Origin: Nitrospirota bacterium
GTDB taxonomy: Bacteria > Nitrospirota > Nitrospiria > Nitrospirales > UBA8639
Assembly: GCA_027623995.1 (NCBI GenBank)
Contig: JAQBUF010000001.1
Coordinates: 1-64,000 of the forward strand
Direction: 5' to 3'
DNA length: 64,000 nt
Shown: in pieces, positions 26,417-34,228 of the stretch
How the letters are laid out: each line of letters begins with the position of its first letter
Numbering within the stretch: the stretch's first letter is position 1
Notes under the pieces: model-generated
The model's database searches: none
What the model was told of the DNA's origin: nothing
Seen by the model: only the letters and a program-made list of their open reading frames with translations
Made by a program: the position numbers and the translations under genes

Positions 26417-27814
26417 TTAATCCTCTGATTCATCGGAAATCTTTTTTAATCGCCGATCGAGTGCAAATCGTGTGATTCCCAGTTTTTGAGCCGCAAGACT
26501 TTTATTGTGTCCGCACAATTGCATGACTTCTTCAATGATGGCGGTCTCGATATCTGCCAGCGATTGTTGGCCCATGACTATTTCCAATCGGAGAATGGAT
26601 TCATCGGTTTTCGTGGTGGTTGAAATGATTTTTTTAGTTTCCTCGTGGAGCTCTCGAGGCAAATCGCCAATGGTCAAGGTGGTGCCATGACAAAAGATGA
26701 CCGCGCGCTCAATGATATTGCTTAGCTCGCGGATATTCCCAGGGTAATGGTAGTGCTCAAGCCGATTTCGAGCATCCTGGTCAATGTCCGTGATGCCTTT
26801 TCCGATTTCCGTGTTATGGTGACACAGAAAATGAAGACTTAACGGCGAGATGTCTTCTACACGATTGCGAAGCGACGGGAGTTCCAAGGATACGACATGG
26901 AGGCGAAAGAATAAATCTTCCCGAAAGTTTCCTCGCTTCACTTCTTTTCGCAAGTCTCGATTGGTTGCCGCAATCAGACGAAAATCAACCTCAATATCTT
27001 CTTGCCCGCCGAGTCGTTTAAAGGACCGTTCTTGCAGGACGCGTAGAAGTTTCCCTTGCATGGAGGGGTTGAGGTCTCCGATTTCATCCAGAAAGAGGGT
27101 TCCGCCTTCGGCTTGTTCACACAAACCTGGTTTGCGTTGTGCCGCGCCGGTAAATGCTCCACGCTCATAGCCAAATAATTCGCTTTCAAATAATTCGTGA
27201 GGAATGGCGGTGCAATTGACGCCAACAAACGGGTGGTCTTTGCGCGGACCATTATGATGGAGGATGCGGGCAATATACTCCTTCCCGGCTCCTGTTTCTC
27301 CTTGCAGCAACACGGTGGTTTTACTGTTGGTTGTCAATTCCTGAATTTGGGCCACCAGCCCTCGCATGCTGGTGCTATGGGCAATGAGATTGTCTAGCGC
27401 AAATCGACTGGCAATATCTTGCGATTCAAATGAGACTCGGCGACGCAAGGTGAGGTATTCCACTGCGCGCTGGATAACCGGCATGACGCCTGAGAGGTCA
27501 ACGCTTTTGATCAGAAAGTCATAGGCCCCGAGTTTAATGGCTTCCACGGCATCTTCTACTGTCCCAAACGCGGTAAGCAGAATGACGAGGGCCTCCGGTG
27601 CTTTGGGGTGGATGTGTTTGAGTGTATCGAGTCCACTCATGCCAGTCATTTTCAGATCAAGCAGAATAATATCCGGGACATCATGCTCCAAGGCCTCAAG
27701 CAGGGTTTCGCCTGAGTCAAAGCCGCGTATTTTGTGTGAACTTCGAGCCAACCTCCGGGTGATAGAGGCTCGAACGACATCGTCATCATCTGTGACAAAA
27801 ATTGTGGCACGCAT
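26417..27814 (-). CDS. NtrC-family sigma-54-dependent response regulator
   Basis: A 465-residue activator: receiver (D53 in LLDLKMTG), AAA+ sigma-54 interaction domain (Walker A GETGAGKE, GAFTGA loop as YERGAFTGAAQ, Walker B FLDEIGDL) and a Fis-type HTH at the C-terminus (SLAAQKLGITRFALDRRLKKI). The start is set at ATG 27814; the frame is open for 36 more codons upstream, but these only translate the palindromic repeat. It is transcribed just after the CHASE3 kinase, its likely partner. A candidate sigma-54 promoter is seen at 5252. Confidence 0.92.
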   Translation of the reverse strand: MRATIFVTDDDDVVRASITRRLARSSHKIRGFDSGETLLEALEHDVPDIILLDLKMTGMSGLDTLKHIHPKAPEALVILLTAFGTVEDAVEAIKLGAYDFLIKSVDLSGVMPVIQRAVEYLTLRRRVSFESQDIASRFALDNLIAHSTSMRGLVAQIQELTTNSKTTVLLQGETGAGKEYIARILHHNGPRKDHPFVGVNCTAIPHELFESELFGYERGAFTGAAQRKPGLCEQAEGGTLFLDEIGDLNPSMQGKLLRVLQERSFKRLGGQEDIEVDFRLIAATNRDLRKEVKRGNFREDLFFRLHVVSLELPSLRNRVEDISPLSLHFLCHHNTEIGKGITDIDQDARNRLEHYHYPGNIRELSNIIERAVIFCHGTTLTIGDLPRELHEETKKIISTTTKTDESILRLEIVMGQQSLADIETAIIEEVMQLCGHNKSLAAQKLGITRFALDRRLKKISDESED

Positions 27815-27823
27815 CTTAGGTCG

Positions 27824-27916
27824 TTCGTATCTCGTCGTTCGTATCTCGAAAAGAAAAAACCGTATTTCTTCGTTCGCGTTTCGCTTTTGTGCGAGATACG
27901 AGATACGAGATACGAA
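27824..27916. repeat. Palindromic CGTATCTCG/CGAGATACG element (copy D)
   Basis: Arms of about 25 bases (27824-27848 and 27892-27916) built of TTCGTATCTCGT units and their complement pair at about 22 positions, giving a strong hairpin between the kinase stop (27948) and the regulator start (27814). It uses the same units as the inserts in the kinase receivers. Confidence 0.75.
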
Positions 27917-27947
27917 ATACAAAATACGAGTTAATCTCCACTAACAT

Positions 27948-29876
27948 TTAGGACACCATGACTGATTGAGGTTGGAGGGTGAGGGGTAGCCACATTGAGA
28001 GAACGGTCCCAACACCAAGTTCGCTGGTGGCGTGGATATTCCCACCATGGGCTTCAATAATATTTCTACAGATAGCTAATCCAAGACCGGTCCCTCGTTC
28101 TTTCCCAGACGTAAAAAATGGATCGAATATTTTCATGAGATCACTGGCCGGAATGCCTTTCCCATTATCCTGGATTCTCGTGACTATGCCTTTCATGCCT
28201 CCACGCGTTTCTTCTTTTACCTCGACATGGAGTTCGCCTTTGGGAGGGAGGGCATCTATGGCATTTTGAAAGGCATTAAGCAAGATTTGTTTCATTTGGT
28301 CACGATCGGCTTCGAGAACTGGAAGTGTTGGTTCACCAGTCACAGAGCACTGAATCTGTTTCTTTTCAATGGAGGTGTCGATCAGCTCCATCGTTTCTTT
28401 CACCAGTGCCGGCATGTCAAAGGCCGTAGGGATGAGTTCGCGTGGTCGAGCATATTCGACGATTTGGTTGACGATTCGATCCAGGCGTCGGGTTTCCTTT
28501 AATATGGTGGACAGGTCCTCGTGTTGGGGGGACTGTGGCGAAAAGTCTTCCATGAGTAATGACGTGGTGGACCCGATGCCCACCAACGGATTTCGAATTT
28601 CATGGGCAATGCCTGCCGCGACCTGACCGAGTGTGGCCAGCTTTTCTGAACGATTGAGCTTTTCGCGCATTTGCTCTAATGCGGTAATGTCGACATTGAA
28701 TCCCTGATAGAGGAGTTCATGCCCTTCGGCATCCTGAATGGGAATGGCGCGGCTTAAAATGTTATGGACCGTGCCGTTAGGATGGAGAAATCGAAAGACG
28801 CTTTCAAATGGAATGTATTGCGCCGAAGCGTTGGAGAATGCCTGGAAGACGTGTTCCCGATCATCGGGATGGATGGCGTCCCAGATTTCTCCCGGGCTTG
28901 GTGTGTCATCGGTCCTGCGTCCTGCCAGCACCCAATTATGGCGATTGGAAAAAATGATTTCTCCTTGTTTAGCGGTAAAAATCCCAAATGGTGCATGGTC
29001 GACGATCCCGCGATACTTTGATTCTGATGTGGAGAGATCAATATTCAATGTGCGAAGTTCAGCTTCTGATGTTTGAATCTGCGTAATATATTCTCGAATT
29101 TGCTGACTCATCCCATACATGGCGCGTGTCAAATCACCAATTTCATCACCTCGGTCTAAAATTTGAACCTCGGGAATGGTTCCCCCTGGGCGATTCTCAA
29201 CGGTCTTAGCGAGGTTGACCAAAGGCCCGGCAATCGACTGGGCGAGCAATCGCAGGACCAGTACCATGGGAATGAGCGCGAGGGAGCCTCCCCCGATGAT
29301 CACGCTTAGTAGGTAGCCACGGTCATTGGAGGTTCGCTCCAAGGTCTCTCGAAGGATTTCAACTTCACGGCGATCAAAGTTGGCGATGTCTTCACGAATC
29401 GCGAGCATCACCTGCCGTCCGGCACCAGCCTCAATGTATTGCACCGCTTCCTCGGGGTGTCCTTGCGTGGCTCGTTCAATTAATCGGTCCTTATCTTCCA
29501 TGAGGGCTTGCACGAGGGATTGGGTTTTGATGATTTCCGCATGTTGGTCGAGGTCAGGCTTCACCATTTGAGCCAACGCTTGGCCAACTTGGAGTACCCG
29601 TTGTTTCGCGGCATGGTAGGGCTTAAGAAACTTGGGTTGAAGCGTGAGGACAAATCCACGGAAGCCCGTTTCTAAATCAACAATGAGACGCATATATTCA
29701 GCAGCCGTGGTTTGTACGTGATAGACCTTATTGAGGCGATCTTCATCCTCAGAAAACGTCTGCACGCTATTAAACGTGACGATGCTAAGTAGCCCAATTG
29801 CCAGGATGGGAATAAAGGAAACGAGAAGAAGCTTTTTCTCGATAGGGAGATTGTTGAATCGTCGAAAAATTCGCAT
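27948..29876 (-). CDS. Sensor histidine kinase (CHASE3-HAMP-PAS-HisKA-HATPase)
   Basis: A 642-residue membrane sensor. Helix 1 (about 14-34), a CHASE3-like periplasmic four-helix region (DLETGFRGFVLT typical), helix 2 (about 188-212), HAMP (about 215-268), PAS (about 285-405), HisKA with AGIAHEIRNPL (H425) and HATPase ending in [14 protein letters not shown]. It is a classic NtrB-like kinase for the sigma-54 regulator that follows in the same direction (133 bases apart, with a hairpin between them). A haem-binding DUF3365 protein is divergent next door and could be a co-sensor (inference). Confidence 0.92.
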   Translation of the reverse strand: MRIFRRFNNLPIEKKLLLVSFIPILAIGLLSIVTFNSVQTFSEDEDRLNKVYHVQTTAAEYMRLIVDLETGFRGFVLTLQPKFLKPYHAAKQRVLQVGQALAQMVKPDLDQHAEIIKTQSLVQALMEDKDRLIERATQGHPEEAVQYIEAGAGRQVMLAIREDIANFDRREVEILRETLERTSNDRGYLLSVIIGGGSLALIPMVLVLRLLAQSIAGPLVNLAKTVENRPGGTIPEVQILDRGDEIGDLTRAMYGMSQQIREYITQIQTSEAELRTLNIDLSTSESKYRGIVDHAPFGIFTAKQGEIIFSNRHNWVLAGRRTDDTPSPGEIWDAIHPDDREHVFQAFSNASAQYIPFESVFRFLHPNGTVHNILSRAIPIQDAEGHELLYQGFNVDITALEQMREKLNRSEKLATLGQVAAGIAHEIRNPLVGIGSTTSLLMEDFSPQSPQHEDLSTILKETRRLDRIVNQIVEYARPRELIPTAFDMPALVKETMELIDTSIEKKQIQCSVTGEPTLPVLEADRDQMKQILLNAFQNAIDALPPKGELHVEVKEETRGGMKGIVTRIQDNGKGIPASDLMKIFDPFFTSGKERGTGLGLAICRNIIEAHGGNIHATSELGVGTVLSMWLPLTLQPQSVMVS

Positions 29877-30122
29877 GGTGAATACCTTGGCGGTATCCTA
29901 GGTCTGCCTCACAAGAGTGTCAAATTCGGGGATAGTACTTGTGGATGTCATAAAGGAATGAATGGCACATGACGAGACTGCGCCCTCTGGTGCAGTCTTG
30001 GGAATTAGTTCACCTCTGGTAGGCCCGATCCTGTTCAGGTATGATGGCCGCTGCGTACCAACTAATGACCACCTGGAGTCTTAGGGGATGTTCAGTTTGA
30101 CGAGGAGCGCCACCCAATCACC

Positions 30123-30698
30123 ATGGACATGAAAGCAATGGCCCTTTTGGGTTTCATGCTGATAGTCGGGATCGGATTAGGGTGGGGGATTGGCACTCAA
30201 GTTTCCCCGGAGAAGCACATCCCGGCTCGAACGGCTGCGGACTATCTTCATGCGGTGATTGAAGCCGATCGAACCTTTTACACGCAGCATATCGTGGAAC
30301 GAATGGAAGCCATGTTGATTGTCACGGCTTCCGAGGATTGGGTGAAGGAAAAAACCCTGCCATTGCCCGTGCAGTTTCTTCGTGAAGCATCACGAAGTCT
30401 TCATGTTCGGGATGCACCGATTCGATATCGGCTGATCAGTCCGTGGCCTCTCAATGCAGGGAATGCCCCGGTCTCTGACCAAGAGCAAAAAATGTTAGAC
30501 CAAGTGGTGAAATATGGCGAAGTGGTGGAAGGCGAAGTCACGACGAACACCAAGCGCTATTTTCAGGCCATCTACCCTGATCGAGCGGTCAGCCGCGCTT
30601 GCGTGTCTTGCCATAATGCCCATACCGAATCTCCAAAACGTGATTTTAAGTTAAACGACGTCATGGGCGGACTCGTGATTGAAGTGCCGCTGGAGTGA
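30123..30698 (+). CDS. DUF3365 (Tll0287-like) haem-binding protein
   Basis: A 191-residue membrane-anchored periplasmic protein: N-terminal helix (about 6-24), then the DUF3365 region with AADYLHAVIEADRTFYTQ, and a single c-type haem motif CVSCH near residue 160, followed by NDVMGGLVIEVPL. Tll0287-like domains occur alone and as sensor modules in kinases, and bind haem covalently. It is encoded back to back with the CHASE3 kinase and just upstream of NhaD, suggesting redox or gas sensing for that cluster (inference). Confidence 0.78.
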   Translation: MDMKAMALLGFMLIVGIGLGWGIGTQVSPEKHIPARTAADYLHAVIEADRTFYTQHIVERMEAMLIVTASEDWVKEKTLPLPVQFLREASRSLHVRDAPIRYRLISPWPLNAGNAPVSDQEQKMLDQVVKYGEVVEGEVTTNTKRYFQAIYPDRAVSRACVSCHNAHTESPKRDFKLNDVMGGLVIEVPLE

Positions 30699-30836
30699 AG
30701 CCGAAACCAGCCGTTTGCAAAAAATCCCTTTCCAAATTTTGCAATCAATCCCTTATGAAAGATTACTCGTTGTGTTGAGGAACTATTTTGGTCTTTGTTA
30801 TGGTCTGGGCCGCATTTTTTTAATGGGAGGCGGGTG

Positions 30837-32273
30837 TTGAACGATACTGCATGTACAAAAATATCTTGGCTGGGAACGCTTGCGATTCTTCTCGGCTTGC
30901 CCAGCTTGGTGTGGGCCTCCGAAGGTGCTGCCCCCCATCTTGACCTCACCAATTCAGCGGTTGGCTATTTAGCGGTCGGAATTTTTGTGTTGGCCTATGC
31001 GTTAGTCATGGCCGAGGAATTTACGCACCTGCGAAAATCCAAACCCGTCATTTTAGCATCGGGGATTATTTGGGTGCTCGTGGCCATGGCCTATCCTGGC
31101 AGTGATCCTCATGCCGTCGAACAAGCAGTCCGTCACAATATTTTGGAATATGCCGAGTTGATGTTGTTCCTGCTGGTCGCCATGACCTACATCAACGCCA
31201 TGGAAGAACGGATGGTCTTTGAAAGCCTCCGGTCTTGGCTCGTACGGAAAGGGTTTAGCTATCGACAATTGTTTTGGATCACCGGAACCTTGGCCTTTTT
31301 CATTTCCCCAGTGGCGGACAATCTTACGACCGCGTTACTCATGTGTGCCGTGGTGCTTGCGGTGGGATCGGACAATCCTCGGTTCGTCAGTTTATCCTGT
31401 ATCAATATTGTGGTGGCGGCGAATGCTGGTGGGGCCTTCAGTCCCTTTGGCGATATCACGACGTTGATGGTCTGGCAAAAAGGGATCGTAGATTTCTTCA
31501 CCTTTTTCTTGTTATTTGTGCCTTCAGTCGTCAACTACGTGATTCCGGCAGCGATCATGCACTTTGCTGTACCGCAAGTTTCTCCTGCGCCATCAAATGA
31601 AGTTGTCGAGATGAAGCGAGGCGCACCCATCATTATGCTCCTGTTCTTTTTCACGATTTGTACCGCCGTCAGTTTTCATAACTTTCTTCACTTGCCTCCC
31701 ATGCTGGGCATGATGACGGGCTTAGCCTACCTCAAGTTTTTTGGGTTTTATCTCAAGAAAACACATAATCGGTATGCCGAGCCTGGGACTTGGAGTGAAG
31801 AAAAATCAAAGCAATCCGTGGGAGATGTCGTGCCGTTCGATGTTTTTCAAAATGTCGCCCGTGCGGAATGGGATACCTTGCTCTTTTTTTATGGAGTGGT
31901 TTTGTGCGTTGGAGGTTTGGGATTTCTCGGCTATCTCGCATTAGCCGCCCAAGTGATGTATATCGATTGGGGCCCGACCTTTGCGAATGTCACGGTGGGC
32001 CTTCTTTCCGCGATCGTCGATAACATTCCTGTGATGTTTGCCGTGATCACGATGAATCCTGACATGTCACAGGGGCAATGGCTGCTGGTGACGCTCACCG
32101 CCGGAGTCGGCGGCAGCTTGCTGTCCATTGGATCAGCCGCAGGCGTGGCGCTCATGGGTCAAGCCCGAGGCAAATACACCTTTTTCAGTCACCTCAAATG
32201 GACCCCTGCCATCGCTCTCGGCTATGCCGCCAGCATCCTCGTCCACATGTGGATCAATTCCAACCTGTTCTAA
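30837..32273 (+). CDS. nhaD: NhaD-type Na+/H+ antiporter
   Basis: A 478-residue inner-membrane protein of the NhaD/ArsB (IT) superfamily. After a signal-like first helix (LGTLAILLGLPSLVWASEG) about a dozen helices follow. Recognisable are FISPVADNLTTALLMCAVVLAVG (split in two), NIVVAANAGGAFSPFGDITT and AIVDNIPVMFAVITMNPD, which are diagnostic of NhaD. It exchanges Na+ (or Li+) for protons and serves pH and salt balance. TTG 30837 is chosen (GGGAGG ends 6 bases before it); GTG 30834 is nearly as good, and the frame opens to 30795. Confidence 0.88.
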   Translation: MNDTACTKISWLGTLAILLGLPSLVWASEGAAPHLDLTNSAVGYLAVGIFVLAYALVMAEEFTHLRKSKPVILASGIIWVLVAMAYPGSDPHAVEQAVRHNILEYAELMLFLLVAMTYINAMEERMVFESLRSWLVRKGFSYRQLFWITGTLAFFISPVADNLTTALLMCAVVLAVGSDNPRFVSLSCINIVVAANAGGAFSPFGDITTLMVWQKGIVDFFTFFLLFVPSVVNYVIPAAIMHFAVPQVSPAPSNEVVEMKRGAPIIMLLFFFTICTAVSFHNFLHLPPMLGMMTGLAYLKFFGFYLKKTHNRYAEPGTWSEEKSKQSVGDVVPFDVFQNVARAEWDTLLFFYGVVLCVGGLGFLGYLALAAQVMYIDWGPTFANVTVGLLSAIVDNIPVMFAVITMNPDMSQGQWLLVTLTAGVGGSLLSIGSAAGVALMGQARGKYTFFSHLKWTPAIALGYAASILVHMWINSNLF

Positions 32274-32422
32274 ATTCAACTTCAGGGACTTTTTCTACAT
32301 CTCCAGTCAGGCTCTTGGCTGTTGCTCTGGGGTTAGGGTCTTGTTATCCTAGCCCGCGAATGAAGAATCAATATAATTTCGGTGGCCAGTAAAGTAAGGG
32401 CCAGAGCGAAAAGGAGGGCCGC

Positions 32423-32875
32423 ATGGTTGTACGAGATGTCATGTCTACCGGCGTTGTGACCGCCAAATTTACGGATACCGCACGGTCGGTAGTGGGAAAA
32501 ATGCTGAGCAGACATTGTGGGGCGATCCCTGTCGTTGATGATGAAGGAAAGTTGTTGGGCCTGGTGGCCGTTCGCGACGTCATGATTCCTTTATATCCTA
32601 ATTACGGTGATTACATTCACGACAATGTGCATAGTCGAGATTTTGAAGAAATGGAAGAAGGCTATCTGGAAGTCATGGGCAAAACTGCTGGGGATATTAT
32701 GACGAAGAATCCCTTGACGGTGTCTCCTAACGACCCAGTTCTTCAAGCGGCATCATACATGGGCCTCAAACACTTCCGACGAATTCCAGTTGAAGAAAAC
32801 GGAAAACTCGTCGGCATGATCAGCATGGGAGACGTGAACCGAGGCCTGTTCTTCACCCGAGGCCAAGCTTCCTAA
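32423..32875 (+). CDS. CBS-domain pair protein
   Basis: A 150-residue protein consisting of two CBS motifs: residues about 1-60 (VRDVMSTGVVTAKFTDTARS, then GLVAVRDVM) and about 85-145 (ITKNPLTVSPND-like, then VGMISMGDVNRGL). CBS pairs bind adenine nucleotides or other small ligands and often regulate transporters and enzymes. It follows nhaD in the same direction with AAAAGGAGG upstream of ATG 32423, so it could modulate the antiporter (inference). Confidence 0.88.
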   Translation: MVVRDVMSTGVVTAKFTDTARSVVGKMLSRHCGAIPVVDDEGKLLGLVAVRDVMIPLYPNYGDYIHDNVHSRDFEEMEEGYLEVMGKTAGDIMTKNPLTVSPNDPVLQAASYMGLKHFRRIPVEENGKLVGMISMGDVNRGLFFTRGQAS

Positions 32876-32906
32876 GATTCGATCAACGACATACATGGTT
32901 TGTTAG

Positions 32907-32927
32907 GACAGCTGGTTGCCAGCTGTC
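32907..32927 (+). other. Perfect 9-bp hairpin in 3' region of the CBS gene
   Basis: GACAGCTGG, TTG loop, CCAGCTGTC. It is 31 bases after the CBS stop and 18 bases before the rho-independent terminator; it may be part of the mRNA 3' end structure. Confidence 0.5.
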
Positions 32928-32945
32928 TGAAGTTAGCGAAAGTTC

Positions 32946-33000
32946 AAGCCAGCCGAACAGTCAGGACACCGTTTCCTGATGCGTCGGCTGGCTTTTTTAT
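32946..33000 (+). terminator. Rho-independent terminator
   Basis: AGCCAGCCGA (32947-32956) pairs exactly with TCGGCTGGCT (32984-32993), followed by TTTTTT. A long loop contains a second small hairpin (CAGGACACC..GTTTCCTG). It ends the nhaD-CBS transcript. Confidence 0.8.
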
Positions 33001-33098
33001 TTGGAGGAAAATGTGAAAACGGTGTTTCCCCAGAGGTCAGGGGCAAAGGCTTGACTTCATAAATTTAAAGTTTTTCTAATGTGCTCTATGCCCAGGGA

Positions 33099-33315
33099 TC
33101 AATTGGTGTGCAGGAAAGAGGGATGATTGGCATGCGCGGGCCATTTGCCATGCACTTCATAGTCGCCACTCGTTACAATGGTGGGTTCCCAGGTGGCGGT
33201 ATTGGGCAGCGCATCATCCGGCACAACGGCCACGGCATCGGCAATGATCACCCCATTGGCCACGCCCGAGAGCACCACGCGATGATTGTTGCTGGGGCTA
33301 TCGTAAAGGTGCTTA
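33099..33315 (-). pseudogene. Fragment of a golvesin/RHS-associated domain protein
   Basis: Reverse-strand translation gives NNHRVVLSGVANGVIIADAV followed by TATWEPTIVTSGDYEVHGKW, ending at TGA 33101-33099. This resembles the beta-rich golvesin-like modules found in large exported RHS-type proteins (pattern V.LS..ANG.VIADAV ... TW.P.....G.Y.V...W). No start, signal or rest of the protein is present, so it is a relic. The other parts of 33001-33590 contain no gene that can be supported. Confidence 0.45.
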
Positions 33316-33590
33316 CAAGATCCAAGTCAGTATTATGACGGATGGAAAAAAGCCTCTGCCTCTGAGAACCATATTTTGAGGTTTTGCATTTACCATTTCC
33401 AACCCTTTTCTTTCCTAGATTTTCAGATAGGAGAAATGCTAAATCTTGTTGGTTTTATGAGGGTTTTTTTGAATTTGACCTGCTCCATCCTAAAATGTAC
33501 CAAATAAAAGTTCCTTTGAGCCCGGTTGTTCAGTTGACTTCCAGGACCTCGGTACTTAGGCTGGGCCTAAGGAGTAAGGGGGGATTCTGT

Positions 33591-34199
33591 ATGGACAAGC
33601 AAAACCCAAGTTCGGATGCGATGGCTGCTCGGTTTTCGATGGCGGCTGGGATTCCCCTGACCATCCCCAATGCGCTGACGATTTTGCGGATTTTGTTGAT
33701 TCCCGTAATCGTCGGGTTTTTGGTCTATGGCCATTTTGACTATGCTCTGTGGACGTTGCTGTTTGCAGCGTTAACCGATGCGCTGGATGGCAGCATTGCG
33801 CGCCTGGCCAATCAAAAAACTGAATTCGGTGCCTACCTCGATCCGCTTGCCGATAAGCTCTTACTGATGACCATGTTTATCACGTTTTCTTTGGTGGATA
33901 TGGTGCCAGCATGGAGTGTCATTGCCGTGGTCAGTCGTGATGCGATTTTACTCACGGGTACGTTGCTGGCGCGCTTGACGGATACGGTCATCGATGCGGC
34001 TCCCTCGGTGTTGGGCAAAGCCACGACCTTGTTTCAGTTGTCCTACATTATTTTGGTCTTGGTCTTTTTCTCCCGCCAGCTTAATCCTGTGCAGTTGGAC
34101 CCGTTGTTGTATACGATGAGTATTCTCACGGTAGCCTCAGGGCTTCATTATATTATGCGTGGCGTGATGAACATGAATTCCTCAAACGAGGATGCCTAA
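33591..34199 (+). CDS. pgsA: CDP-alcohol phosphatidyltransferase (PgsA-like)
   Basis: A 202-residue membrane enzyme with the CDP-alcohol phosphotransferase motif DG-x2-AR-x8-G-x3-D-x3-D: ALDGSIARL...EFGAYLDPLADK. It begins TIPNALTILRILLIPVIVG and has about five helices, as in PgsA, which makes phosphatidylglycerol phosphate from CDP-diacylglycerol and glycerol 3-phosphate. ATG 33591 is chosen (GGAGTAAGGGGGG precedes); the frame runs open to 33384 without a ribosome site. A small hairpin (CTTAGGC-TGG-GCCTAAG) lies just upstream of the ribosome site. Confidence 0.82.
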   Translation: MDKQNPSSDAMAARFSMAAGIPLTIPNALTILRILLIPVIVGFLVYGHFDYALWTLLFAALTDALDGSIARLANQKTEFGAYLDPLADKLLLMTMFITFSLVDMVPAWSVIAVVSRDAILLTGTLLARLTDTVIDAAPSVLGKATTLFQLSYIILVLVFFSRQLNPVQLDPLLYTMSILTVASGLHYIMRGVMNMNSSNEDA

Positions 34200-34228
34200 T
34201 TCTCACATGATTCTCAGGTCGATGTCGT

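Noticed and set aside
27815-27922. N-terminal extension of the NtrC-type regulator
   Set aside because: It is only the translation of the palindromic repeat; the receiver starts immediately at ATG 27814.
29958-29980. Sigma-54 promoter near TGGCACATGACGAGACTGC
   Set aside because: The -24 part fits but the -12 element is at the wrong distance.
32880-33000. Riboswitch or known structured RNA
   Set aside because: Two hairpins and a T-run are best explained as an mRNA 3' end after the CBS gene; no known riboswitch core was recognised and no suitable gene follows closely.
33081-33338. Plus-strand protein of 85 residues
   Set aside because: The opposite strand gives a clear golvesin-like domain fragment; the plus-strand frame has no conserved features.
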